This document shows, one piece after another, positions 50,701 to 62,400 of a stretch of 64,000 bases of DNA. Position 1 is the stretch's first letter, and every line of letters begins with the position of its first letter. This DNA comes from Marininema halotolerans. GTDB taxonomy: Bacteria > Bacillota > Bacilli > Thermoactinomycetales > DSM-45169. The notes under the pieces were generated by a model, which worked only from the letters and a program-made list of their open reading frames with translations, had not been told where the DNA came from and ran no database searches. The stretch lies in contig NZ_FPAA01000002.1 of assembly GCF_900116235.1 (NCBI RefSeq), positions 186,001 through 250,000 on the forward strand, given 5' to 3'. The translations under genes and the position numbers were made by a program.

Positions 50701-53441
50701 TGTCCATTCTGAAAGTGAAAGGATGTTCTAAGGGATTCATGGCGCTCAATCAAAGATTGAATCGCCGCTTCTACTCCTTCTACGGAAAAGGGCCCCTCTA
50801 CCTGTAACACGCCTGGAAGGTTATACGCGGTACCCACGTTCTCAAACCGGTTTAGCACATACAAGCGTTTTTGAGCGGAGGAAACGGGGAAGCTTTCTTG
50901 TTTCCCCTGAGGCGATATTCCTGTAAAACTCCGTTCCTTCACTGACTGAACCAACTTCGCTAAATCATGAATCGTCGGTTTTAGGAATACTTCGCGCAAG
51001 GGAATATCCACACCCAAATCCCGTTTGATATGAGCCGCCATCGTCGTTATCTGTAGCGAATTTCCACCTCGTTCAAAAAAAGTATCGTGGATGCTGACCT
51101 TCTCAATCCCAAGCACCTGACACCAAATAGTTGCCAATGCCCTCTCCATCTCATTCACTGGTGCTGCAAAAGTATGATTCGACGGGTTCTCCCCTGGTAT
51201 AGGGAGGGCTTTTCGGTCAATCTTTCCATTGGAGGTCACTGGAATCTTCTCTAGCGGAATCAAATGGGTAGGGACCATATAATAGGGCAATTCGGCGACC
51301 AAGGAACGACGGATATCTGTCAGGTCACAAGAGGGTTCCAGTACCATATAGGCACAAAGGTACGGCTCTTCATCTTTCACTGGTTGCAAGGTAACCACGG
51401 TATCACGTACCGATGGGTGTGCACGCAATCGGCTCTCGATTTCCCCTAGTTCAATTCGCATACCACGCACCTTCACTTGATCATCGATTCGACCCAAATA
51501 GTCCAAATTCCCATCGGGTAACCAACATGCAAGATCGCCTGTGCGGTACATGCGATCTTCACCATACTTCTGAAATTTAGCTTGATTTTGCTCGGGACGA
51601 TGGAGATAGCCACGGGCCAATCCATCCCCTACGATGCATAATTCCCCTGGCACGCCAATGGGTTGAAGTTGGTTACATGGACCGAGCACAAGGATCTTAT
51701 AGTTTGATAATGGTGACCCAATCGGCACCCGTTGCATGGTGGCTAGGTTTTCATAGGGGATGGAATAGGAACTAGCATTAACAGTGGCCTCAGTGGGTCC
51801 GTAGGCATTCGTTAGCCGTGGTTGATTGTCGGCAAATCCCTCAAGAAAACTTTTTGCAAGCACTGGCGATAATGTTTCGCCGGCAATGATGAGATGTCGA
51901 AGCGCAAGACCCTCACCCTTTTGCAAATGATCCATCATATGGCGAAGGTGAGTGGGGGTCCCATCCATCACTTCAATTTGATGATGACGAAGGAATTCAA
52001 GGAGTAATCCGCCATTTAATCGCGCTTCCTCTGGCACGATATGAAGGGTGTGACCGAATAGAAGGGTTCCAAAAAGCAATTGAATGGAAGCATCAAATTC
52101 AAAGGGAGAGACGAGCGCAGCCCGAAAGGGATCCTCATAATGGGAATAGATCTCTCTCCACATTCCCCATGTAAAGTTAACCACTTGCCGATGCTCGACC
52201 AAGATTCCTTTTGGTTTCCCTGTAGAACCGGAGGTGTAAATCACATAGGCCAGGTCCGCTGAGTGGCCGCCAAGGGGCACTTCCTCTGCCTTGACTGCAA
52301 GCAAATGCTGAAATTCGGTGGAGGTAATTAACAAGGGAGCCTTACAATCCTCAAGAATTTCCTGGACACGATGACTTGGCCAATGGGGTGATATCGGCAG
52401 ATAGGCTGCCCCTGCCTTCATGATGCCAAGAAGAGCAATGATTGCTTCCGACGTCCGTTCCGGCAATAGGCCCACGATATGACCTGAACCAATCCCCTTG
52501 TGGTGTAATGCAGTGGCCACTTGATCCACCTGTTGCTTAAGCTCTGCGTAGGTAAGGGAACGCCCCTCTGATACCACCGCCAGTCGCTCGGGTGTTTTCG
52601 ACGCCTGTTGATCAAATAACTGGGTGAGGGTGTTTTCATGGGGATAATCCGCTTCGGTCGCATTAAACTGCTGGATCTGTTTTTGCTCCATTGGAGTGAT
52701 CCAATCCAGCTCCATAAGAGGTACTTCTGGATGTTTTACTGCCTCCGTAAGCAAGGCAATATAATGTTGTCCCAAACGTTCCACCGTATCAGCGTGAAAT
52801 CGTTCCACCTGATAGTGAAGGGCTCCTTGAAGGCGACCATTGTTATGGCAAAAGGAGAAGATTAATTCAGAATCAGCAGGTTCCAAGTACTGAATGTCCT
52901 GTAATTCCTCAAGGACGATCCCTGTTCGAAAGGGAAATGAACGGCCCTCTGGCAGCTCTTTCGATAACTGATCACGCAGTGTGATTAAGGGAAAGTTCTG
53001 ATGTTGCATCGCATCAGAGATTGTGTCACGTGTCTGCATGAGAAGTTGCTTAAAATCCCACTCTTCCTTCACCCTTTGACGTAGGATGAGGATCGTATTG
53101 ATAAAATCCGCCTCTTCTTGTTGACGGTGGACCGGTGCACCCACGAGAACATCTTCTACCCCGGTGTATTTATTTAAAAGAAGCGTTAATCCAGCCGTTA
53201 GCACCATAAACAGCCGGATATCCGAATGGTTGGAAATTTCTCCAAGTCGATCCGACAAAACCTCATCGCATTCAAAGGGGATCGTGGAAAAACCTTCTAC
53301 TCCCTCCAATTCCACCACCTGATCCGAAGGAAATCGGCTATCCGCTAGCTCCCCTGCCAATTGTTTCAGCCAGTAGCGACGTTCGGTGTCCTTTTGATGG
53401 CTTGCAATGATGAGATCTTCTGTGACGATTCGCGTTGCCAT
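47775..53441 (-). CDS. Nonribosomal peptide synthetase, partial C-A-T-C-A-T
   Basis: An 1888-residue NRPS adding two amino acids. Residues 20-255 are only the second half of a condensation domain (no HHxxxDG). A1 is about 270-755 (YTSGSTGKPKG about 405), T1 about 765-835 (GGNSL, Ser about 790), a full C about 850-1290 (FHHIVADGVS about 979), A2 about 1305-1795 (YTSGSTGQPKG about 1449), T2 about 1805-1880 (GGNSL about 1837). No epimerase or thioesterase follows. Reading the specificity pocket by hand gives about DAQDIAAVNK for A1 (nearest to Gln/Glu codes) and DVPNLSLVFK for A2 (between Ser and Cys codes); both are weak. ATG at 53441, after AAGGAG; the frame runs nine bases further to a TTG. 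Confidence 0.92.
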   Translation of the reverse strand: MATRIVTEDLIIASHQKDTERRYWLKQLAGELADSRFPSDQVVELEGVEGFSTIPFECDEVLSDRLGEISNHSDIRLFMVLTAGLTLLLNKYTGVEDVLVGAPVHRQQEEADFINTILILRQRVKEEWDFKQLLMQTRDTISDAMQHQNFPLITLRDQLSKELPEGRSFPFRTGIVLEELQDIQYLEPADSELIFSFCHNNGRLQGALHYQVERFHADTVERLGQHYIALLTEAVKHPEVPLMELDWITPMEQKQIQQFNATEADYPHENTLTQLFDQQASKTPERLAVVSEGRSLTYAELKQQVDQVATALHHKGIGSGHIVGLLPERTSEAIIALLGIMKAGAAYLPISPHWPSHRVQEILEDCKAPLLITSTEFQHLLAVKAEEVPLGGHSADLAYVIYTSGSTGKPKGILVEHRQVVNFTWGMWREIYSHYEDPFRAALVSPFEFDASIQLLFGTLLFGHTLHIVPEEARLNGGLLLEFLRHHQIEVMDGTPTHLRHMMDHLQKGEGLALRHLIIAGETLSPVLAKSFLEGFADNQPRLTNAYGPTEATVNASSYSIPYENLATMQRVPIGSPLSNYKILVLGPCNQLQPIGVPGELCIVGDGLARGYLHRPEQNQAKFQKYGEDRMYRTGDLACWLPDGNLDYLGRIDDQVKVRGMRIELGEIESRLRAHPSVRDTVVTLQPVKDEEPYLCAYMVLEPSCDLTDIRRSLVAELPYYMVPTHLIPLEKIPVTSNGKIDRKALPIPGENPSNHTFAAPVNEMERALATIWCQVLGIEKVSIHDTFFERGGNSLQITTMAAHIKRDLGVDIPLREVFLKPTIHDLAKLVQSVKERSFTGISPQGKQESFPVSSAQKRLYVLNRFENVGTAYNLPGVLQVEGPFSVEGVEAAIQSLIERHESLRTSFHFQNGHPVQVIADPFPFQVERWEGIENKEIPGVIQSFIRPFDLTKAPLIRVGLISVCGQSNLHYLLFDFHHIVADGVSLALLEQEFIRLYNGERLAPLPLQYKDYAVWQQEQNESKAMKEQERYWLHQMRGEVPVLELPTDFPRTLNKHFAGDRLHVEIPSTLTKQLKTFADNHGVTLYMVLLATYNVLLHRYTKQEDIIVGTPIAGRLHSDQESMVGMFVNTLAMRNYPTGDQSFIQFLDEVKKQAIDAYQHQEYPFEELVDRLQLERHSSHNPLFDTMLFMQNYTRQPGEVRGVTFTPYPFTHHAAKFDITLEFHQEEEDLLMAVEYATALFKRDSMERFAELFLRILADVIQNPDQSLREINLIDEEERHKVLTTFNQTSRVWEDTQLVHQLLEEQASKYPDSEALVSEQGSLTYEELNARANQLARNLRERIVDTEGRVGLLLHRSQELVVAIFAVLKAGGTYVPIDPEFPQDRIRFLLKDSGATILLTQNGLHEEVDFAGARMDVTDEGYYQGDSSNLSPITNTEHLAYILYTSGSTGQPKGVMVEHQSILNFIYAMQQDYPMTAADTFLLKTPYTFDVSVPELFGWTVVGGRLAILNEGEHRHPKAILRAISQYQVGLLNFVPSMFGAFLHAIGGDSEALCPLHYLLLSGEAVTKDLVEGFHRLNTTVQLDNLYGPTEATVFTTRYPLNRVENSARVPIGQPIANVEVYILDEQEKPVPIGVVGELYIAGAGLARGYLNNDELTAKKFRPHPFIEGERMYHTGDLARWLPDGNVEFLGRIDHQVKVNGFRIELGEIENRLYQIEGIIEAVVVDRTDTLGNKQLVAFYVSDRIMDPSALKAHVSRFLPSFMVPAFYHPLTEMVRTSSGKIDRNSLLTIPVEAEQADVAVTQPRTDLERNLIRFWKQLFKREAIGIDDDFFELGGNSLAAVELDLALEEKGVVEEAELLVYEHRTIRLLADYLTGNQVQNLRGEDE

Positions 53442-53468
53442 AGTTCGCAACCACTCCTTGTTTTGCGA

Positions 53469-56400
53469 TTAAAAATTAAAATCGTCAAAATCCTTTGCTG
53501 TCCGTACTGGCTGTAACTCTTTCAATTCATGTTGGACTGTTATTTCGCGGATGGGAATCTCTACATTCGAAGAGATTTGTTCTAACACTTCCATCAACCG
53601 CTGGCAAAACTTCTCCATCGATTCTCGTTTAAACAAGGCATTCGCATACTCCAACGCCATGTCGATGGTCTGATCCCCTTCGTTGGCCCGAAGTAACAGA
53701 TCAAATTGCGCCCGTTGATGATCGTAATCGTAGGATGAAACAGAAAGCCCTTCCACTTCCATCTTTTCTGTATCCATGTTTTGCAGTACAAACACCGCAT
53801 CAAACAATGGGTTGCGATTGAGGTTCCCTTGTAAACCCAGCTCGAGAATTAAATCTTCATAGGGGTATTTTTGATGTTCAAAGGCTTCAAACGCATGGTT
53901 CCGAACTGCATGAAGGAAATTCTGGAAGGATTGCTCGGCCCTCGGCATATTACGCAGAGGCAACATATTGATAAAACCACCAATAATCGGTTGTAGATCG
54001 ACATGGGGACGCCCGGTTACCGGGGTACCGATCACGAGATCCTCTTGGCCGCTATATTTACCAAGGGTGACATAATAACTTGCCAAGAGAAGGGTAAAGA
54101 GCGTCGTCTCTTCCTCCATCGCCAACTTGCGGATCTTTTGAGTGAGCTTTTCCCCAAGGGTAAAATAAACGGTGCTTCCCTTAAAGCTCTGTGCTTCTGG
54201 ACGCGGGTAGTCTAGCGGGAATTGCAAACTAGGAATTGCATCAAGAAATTGATCCATCCAATACGCTCGATGCCGATTCATCGCATCTCTTTCTTCCTCA
54301 CTGTTTTGCCATTCCGCATAATCCTTGTACTGGAGGCGTAGCGGCATCAATTGTTCCCCCGCATAAAGAGTCAAAAAGTCTCTAACAAATATGTCATAGG
54401 AGACACCATCCGTAACGATGTGGTGCAGATCAATCACCAAAACATACCGTTCCTCTTCCAATTGAATTAAAGCAATTCGCAGGTAGGGTGGGTGATTAAA
54501 ATCAAAGGGTCTGACAAACCCATGAATCATTTCATCCACTTCTGACTCCATCGCTGTAAAGTGGGCAACCTCCACCTCGGCATGGGGATGGATCCGTTGC
54601 TTGGGTACATCATCCACCATCTCAATCGTGGTGCGGAAGATTTCATGGTATTGGACAAGGCGTTGGAACCCTTCCTCCAGTCGATCTTTATCCACTTTTC
54701 CTTCGAGTAATATAACGGATGTGTCATTGTACGAAGTGCTATCGGGGTGCAAACGATGTAAAATATAAAACCGCTTTTGCAGTGAGGAAAGTTCATAGTA
54801 CGCTTTCTTAGGCGCAGGCATAATCGCGTGATACTGACTTTCTGCGCGATCTTCAATTTTCTTGGCCAGTCCTGCAATGGTAGATAGGTTAAACATCTCT
54901 GCCACGGATATCTCTACGTTTAGCTCCTTATGAATGCGTGACACAATCGTAATCGCCTTCAGCGAATCGCCACCTAACTCGAGAAAATCATCCTGAACCC
55001 CAATGGGTTGTACTCGGAAGGCACGTTGCCAGATGCTACCTAATTTTTCCTCCATCGTTGTACGCGGGTGGATTAATTCCGTTAACAAAGGGGGCCGAGG
55101 ATGGAAGAACTCTATATCCTCTAACGCCTCCTCTCCCTCCTGTAACGACTGCAAATGGACCCACTCATCAATACGCGCTTGTAAATCTCCAGGACTATGG
55201 ACTAAAAGATCGCCTTGATGCCAAGTGAGCGCACGATTAAACATGTCCACCCCTTCCTCTGGTGTCATGGACAATTCATGAACCGAAGCACCAATCTGCA
55301 GCGTTTTATCGTCTTCCTTCCAGTACTTCCAATCTGACCAGTTGACACTCAGCCAAGGACATTCTGCCTCACGGTTGAAATGGCTAACAAATGCATCCAT
55401 ATAACGATTGGAAGCAGCATAGGGAAGGTATCCTAATCCTCCGAGAACAGCAGAGATGGAGGACATCAACAGACAAAAGTCGAGCTTTTTTTCGCGTAGC
55501 ACTTCTTCCAATACCAAAAGACCATAGACTTTGGAAGTAAAATGTGCTTCACAATCCTCCACCCTTAACTCTCTGACCAGGTTAAAGGTATCTCCACCAA
55601 TGATCCCCGCTGCGTGGATCACACCATTGATCGGACCATAACGAGCTTCCACATCGACAACCAATTCTTCCATGCCCCCGCGGTCACTCACATCCACTGC
55701 CCGGATATCCACTCTTCCACCTAGCTCTTCGAGTTCCAACACGTGACGAATCGTTGCTGCTCGGGTAGATTCTTCATGAAGGTGGTGATCCCAATCCTCT
55801 CGTGGTGGAAGTCCCGAACGAGAGGTTAGAACAATTGTCCCTTGGGTTTGGTTCACGAGATGACGCGCAAGGATCAGTGCGATCCCACCAAGTCCCCCTG
55901 TGATTAAATAGACGCCTCCTTGTTTGAAAGGGAGCTCCTTTTCCTCTGCTTGCTTCGTCACAAGAGGTACATACCGTTGCACAAAACGTGACATGCCGCG
56001 ATAGGCAATCGCTTTATCCTCACCCCTTTCCACCCTTGCTTCTGCGATCAGATGCTGAATCAACCGACGCTCTTGCTGAGTCCCTTTCTGGGGAAGCGAG
56101 ACATCGATACTGAAACTATTCAAGTAAGAAACTTCCTGGGGCAGTACGATGGAGGCACCCAGTATGGGAGCCTTTTCAGGAACAAGCTCTTCTTCTCCAG
56201 TCACGGACTGCACACCATTGGTTACTACACATAAGGTAATCGGATCGATCACTTGGTGTTGACTCAGGGCCTTCGTTAGATGGAAGAGCGCATAAAAACC
56301 ACTCTCCTGTATCTTTGCTACTTGGTCACGATCCCTCTCCCGCGTCTCCTTTGTCACACTCCATAAGTGAACAATCCGAGCCGGAACGCCTGTATCCTTT

Positions 56401-59400
56401 AACAAGGACGCATAGTCATCAGGTTTCGCTGGGTTAATTTGATACACCTTGTTCTCTTGTTTCACATAATGATCCCCAGGGTAAACCACATGGACCTCCG
56501 CCGTATCCCTTAGCGCCCTCGCCATGTTATCTCCAATTCCACAACGATCAGCAAAGATCAACCAACGTTCCTCTACAAGGGTGGCCGGTTGTGGCGGCAT
56601 CGTCGTGGTCCATTGGGGGACGTACAACCACTCATCTAAATCAGCTTTCTTCCCTGCCCGCTGCGGCTTTGTCGCATGCGGAAGCTGGCTACCGATATCA
56701 AAGGGATTTCCTTGTAGTTTGTGGGATACGGCCTCAAAGGAGTAGGTGGGAAGGGGAATACGGCGACGCTGCTCTCCTTCATAGAAGGCTTTCCAATGGA
56801 TCGATACCCCTACCGTCCAGAGGTGAGCGATTTGATTGAGGAGATACTGCTCATCCGTTAAATTGGTTTGCTCAGGACGGGTGGTATTAAATAGCTTCGG
56901 TGCATGTTCGTCGTTACTAAGAGAACGCTGCACCATGACACTCAGGTCTCGTCCGGGTCCAATTTCTACAAAGAGTCGGATCCCCTCTCTTTTTAATTGT
57001 TCAATACTTTGGTCAAAGCGTACGGTTTCACGCATATGGCGTACCCAATAGGCGGGATCTACGGCCTGTTCATCGGTAATCCATGTGCCTGTAATACAGG
57101 AGATAAATGGAGTGGATGGTGGTTGCAAATGTAGCTGACGAACCTGTTCAGCAAACTCATCCATAATCGGTTCAAGAAGATGCGAATGGGCGGCTCCCTC
57201 AATGTTGACACGCATGCTCAATAACCGCTGATTACGTAACCACTTTTCAAACTCGCAAATCGTCTCAGGCGTACCTGCCACAATGCAGGAGGGTCCATTC
57301 ACGATCGAAAGGGATAAGGGGCCTCCCCCTTGCTCATAAAATGATTCGATCATTGGCTGTAGTTTTTCTTCGCCAAGGGGGACAGAAAGCATGCTCCCAT
57401 CCGGTAACGAGCTCATCAATCGACCCCGGATGACAATGAGACGGAGCGCTTCCTCCAGTGTAAACACCCCAGCTAGGCAAGCAGCGACATACTCACCAAA
57501 GGAGTAGCCTAAAAGAGCAGAGGGGACAACCCCCCAATGCTGTAATAAGGTCGCTAGCGCATACTCAAAAGAGAGGATCAGCGGTTGGCAATATTCCATC
57601 TTCATCAGCTTCTCTTTTGCTTCGACACTCGTTGCAACCTGGGGATAGATCACTTCTTGCAGATCTTTTCCTGTCAAGCGCGACAGGATTGCAAAACATT
57701 GATTCATCGCTTCTCGGAAAACCGGTTCATTGAGATAAAGATCCCGTCCCATATTGACATATTGCGAACCATTTCCTGCCAATAAAAAGGCCACCTTCGG
57801 GTGCTTCTCTTTCACATGGTGATCATGACTTCTACGGGATTCCCTATCCTGAAGCCACTCTGCCCCTTCTTCTGCTGTGGAGATAAGAAGAGCACGCCGG
57901 TAGCTAAACTCCTTCCGCCCTACCTGCAGAGTATAAGCAGCATCGGCAAGATCGATTGCTGGATGTTCCTTCAGATATTGACCTAAGTTCGCTGTCATTC
58001 GATCCAGCGCTTGCTCTGTCTTGGCGGATAAGGTCAGGATTTGATAGGGACGACCTGGAGAAGTCGGGGGAAGAGGAGGTGCTTCCTCAAGGACCACATG
58101 CGCATTCGTGCCCCCTATACCAAAGGAACTCACCCCTGCCCGCAGGATGCCCCCCCTACTTTGCCAGTCTTGTAGGGCTGTGTTGACATAGAAAGGACTG
58201 TTCGCAAAGTCAATCGCCTGATTGGGTTCATCAAAATTTAAGCTCGCAGGAAGTTGACGATGCTTCATCGCTAACAAGGTTTTTACTAATCCAGCAACGC
58301 CAGAAGCCGCATTGAGATGACCCACATTTGACTTTACTGAGCCAATGGGAAGGCTTTGTTTTTCCCTTTCCTCAAAAACCTGCCCAAGTGCCCTCGCCTC
58401 AATGGTGTCACCCAATTTGGTCGCTGTTCCATGGGTTTCAATATAGGAGATGCTATCCGCTTCAATTCCTGCAGCTTCATGGGCCGTACGAATCACGTCA
58501 ACTTGTCCTTCAACACTTGGAGCGGTGTAGCCAATTTTGTTACTCCCATCATTATTGATGGCACTTCCCTTCATGACACCATGAATGGTATCCCCATCTG
58601 CTATCGCATCATCCAGCCTCTTTAACACCACGACCCCTACACCGTCACCAAAGAGCATGCCATTTGCTTTTTCATCAAAGGGCTTACAATGACCATCCGC
58701 GGAGAAAAGCATCCCCTCTTGGTAGAGGTAACCCGCTTTATCCGGCAGCGCCAAGGTAATCCCCCCAGCAAGGGCCATCTCACAATGCCCATTCAAAAGC
58801 GCTTGGGCAGCTGTATGAATCGCTACTAAGGAGGTGGAACACCCTGTAAAGATATTGGTGCTGGGCCCTTTCAAATTAAATCGATACGAAATCTGAGTCG
58901 TCAGCGAATCCTTATCATTTAGTAGGGAAGTCAAAAATTGACCCGACGGTTCCCTCGATTCTGCGAGGGTGGAAAGTACCTGCCAGTAAAGGTTCGGAGA
59001 AGCACCAGCATATACACCCACACGACCCGGGTAAGACTCTCCTTCATATCCTGCATGTTCTAAGGCGTGCCAAGCGACTTCATGGAAAACACGTAATTGT
59101 GGATCCATCAATTCCGCATCCCGGGGCGTATAGTCAAAGAACGCCGCATCAAAGTGATCCACCCCTGCTAAATAACCCTTTGCCTTGACATAATTGGGAT
59201 GGGTCACATCCCTTTCCGGCACACCTGCTTCCAATAGCTCATGTTCACTGAAGAAGCGAATCGACTCGGTACCCGTAATCAGATTGTTCCAGTATTCCTC
59301 GATATTCTGAGCACCTGGGAAACGACCCGCCATGCCTACGATGGCAATATCCCCCGTCACAGTCCCCTTTAATTGCCGCTGAGAGGAAACTTGTAACGAC

Positions 59401-62400
59401 GGTCCTTCGTCGCCACTGCTTAGATACGTAGCAAGAGAGTAAATAGTCGCGTGCTCAAACATCACATCAATGGAAATGTGACGTTCTAATCGCTTGATAA
59501 GCTTGCTATGAATTTGGATCATATCCAGGGATGTTGCCCCTAAATCAAAGAAATTCCGCGTCACATCTACATCGTCCTGACGGTAAAACTCCTTCCATAT
59601 CGCAACAATGATTGCTTCAACCTCGGATTGATCAAAGTGATCTCGATGACCCCTTTGATGGAGATGACTCGAGGTTTGCGAGGATGGATCCACGAGAAGT
59701 GACGCTTGCTCGCGCTGACCTTCCATCGTAATCCACTGTTCATATCGGCTTTCCATATCCCCTGAGGAAATAATAATCCGCTGCCGCTGGGAAAGAGCAA
59801 GGACACACTGAAACGTCTTGATTCCCTCTTCAGGAGTGAGTTCGAGGCGTTCAAGCATTTCTCCCAACATCGGCTTTTCATAGGCTTCGCCTGTGTATTG
59901 CCAGTCCCCCCAATTGACACTCATCCAGCGATTGTTTGCTCGATTGCTCCATCGATCCGCCACACCGTCCATATACAGATTGGCTCCAGCATAGGCAACA
60001 AACCCGAGCCCACCTAGAATAGGAGACAAGGAGGAAACAAAGAGACAAAAATCCAGTTCACGCCCACCCAGCAACTCCTCTAACACCTTCAACCCATGGA
60101 TTTTGGGTCGAAACTGTTCTTCACACTCCTCCCGGGTAATGGTCGCCATCACACATTGAGCGGAACGCACGCGAAGCACCCCTGCAGCATGGATCACGCC
60201 GTGAATGTGACCAAAACGCTTATCAGCAAGATCAAGCGCCCTTCGCATCTCCCCTACATCAGCAACATCCGCCCCCAATACAAGGACTTCCGCCCCCAAA
60301 GATTCCAGTTTTAACACGGCACGAATCCGGATAACCAATCGATCATCTTGGCAATGCGTCGTAAGAATTCGCTCCCATTCACTCCGTGGGGGTAATCCAT
60401 GTCGACCGATTAACACCAGCTTTGCCTTTACCGAGCGGGCGAGGTATTCCGCCAACTTTAAGCCGATGCCGCCAAGCCCACCGGTTATCAGGTAGACGCC
60501 ATGTTCACGAAGCTGCGGAGCAATCGCAGTCGGACCCAATTTCAAGGCACCTTGAACTTCTTTTTTCGGTAGTGTTTTGAACGTACTGATATATCGTTGA
60601 TCGCCTCGATATGCCAGCACCGTATCAATAATCGGTCCCTGTAATTCTGCCAGTAAATGGGGAAGCGTCTTTTCTACCTCTGTTAACTCAATATCTACGC
60701 TCCGGCAACGAACATTTGGATATTCCTGGGGCAATACTTTTACAGGTGCAAGAAGTGTTTGTTTTTCAGCACACACTGGTTCATTGTCACGTACCCTTTG
60801 CATCTGATTGGTTACAACCGTGACTTCAAGGGGATGAATCACATGGAGAGCGCTAAGTGCTTTAGCTAGATGAATCATGCTGTAAAAGCCTGTCTCCAAA
60901 AACGTGAGCCCTTCATCCTCATGGGATACATTCCAAAAATGAACGATTCGATCAGGGAACACGCCTCGCTTACGCAATTTCTTGAACAAGGACTGATAGT
61001 CTTCTTCCTTCGTTGCATCCATTCCATAATTTCCATGCCCATGATCCACAAAGGATGTTTGCGCCGATACAAGGACAACCTGATGTCCCTCAGCTTGTAA
61101 CCCAGCTGCCACTTTTTTCCCGACTCCTTCTTTGTCAACGAAGAGAAGCCAGGTGGCAGGAGACCCTCCTCCTTTCTCTAGCAAATGGTGAGGATACGTT
61201 TTTTTCTCCCATACCGGTTGATAGAACCAGTCAGCCATGTCGGACCGCTTCTCTATTTCATTGGGATTGGACTTGATCCCCTCGGAAACATTGGACGGCC
61301 AATGCCTTTGTTTTTCGAAGGGATACGTTGGTAAGGGAACTTTTAAGCGTCGTTCACCTTCATAAAGCGCCTCCCAATTCACGCCAGCCCCCTGTTCCCA
61401 GCAACGACCCAGTGTAGATAGTACATCCTCCGTCAGTGAAACCATCACCTTGGATGCCCATTCTGACTGAGGATGATTCAAACTCTCTCCCATAGTAAGA
61501 CCGAGATGATTCTTAAGGAGCTTGTGGATGTCCTTCCTGCTTTGAGTCGGCATCGTTCTGGCAAGCGTTGCCCAGTACATCGGGTCGACAGCGCGATCAC
61601 GGGATATCCACTCTCCTGTTTGATTCGACAGGAAACGCATCGTTGGTGGATTGTATTGGATGGAATGTCCCTGCTGTTCAAGCATCGCTGGCTGATGGAG
61701 AGTCGCAAGGGTCAATGCACCCTCTAATTCCATCACCCCTGCAAGGGTAGCCGCTGCTAATTCAGCAACACCAAAACCGATCAGGGATGGGGTAGATAAC
61801 CACTTGCCCAGAAACGTACTTAATGCAACACCCACCACAATCACAACAACCCCCTCAAGGGTCACAGGCCATTCCCCAGATCGAATCATTTCTAAAAGAT
61901 TACATCCGACATGGGAAGAGGCCCGATTGCAAATCGCTTCTAGCTCGTGACGAAATCCCCGATCCCGATCCGATAGCGAGAGGGCCAGTTTAACCCCTTC
62001 CTCAGCATGCTCAGGAAGAAGAAAGGCAACCGGCTGCCCCTCTGTAGGCGCCTGAGTGAATTCCATTGATGGAGGAGACGAACGTAATTGTTTGATCACA
62101 TCCGCTATATCCTTTACCACAAAGGAACGACGAACAGGAAATTCACGCCGTCCCACCTGCAGGGTATACGCAAGATCGGCTAGGGAAATTTCCGGATGCG
62201 CAGCACAATACGCAGCTAGATTCTTCGCCATCTGGGACAACGCTTTATCACTACGAGCAGAGAGTAGCAAAAGATGTTGATCCGTCGCTGTTGTTTCACT
62301 TGTGATCGTAGGTGCTTCCTCCAGAACTACATGGACATTGGTGCCCCCAAATCCAAAGGCACTCACCCCTGCACGACGGGGATAGATTCCATCTGTCCTC

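Noticed and set aside
61300-62040. Frameshift or sequencing error as the cause of the dead AT
   Set aside because: The frame continues unbroken into the conserved post-AT motif (PTYPFEKQRHW), and no intact AT motif appears in other frames.
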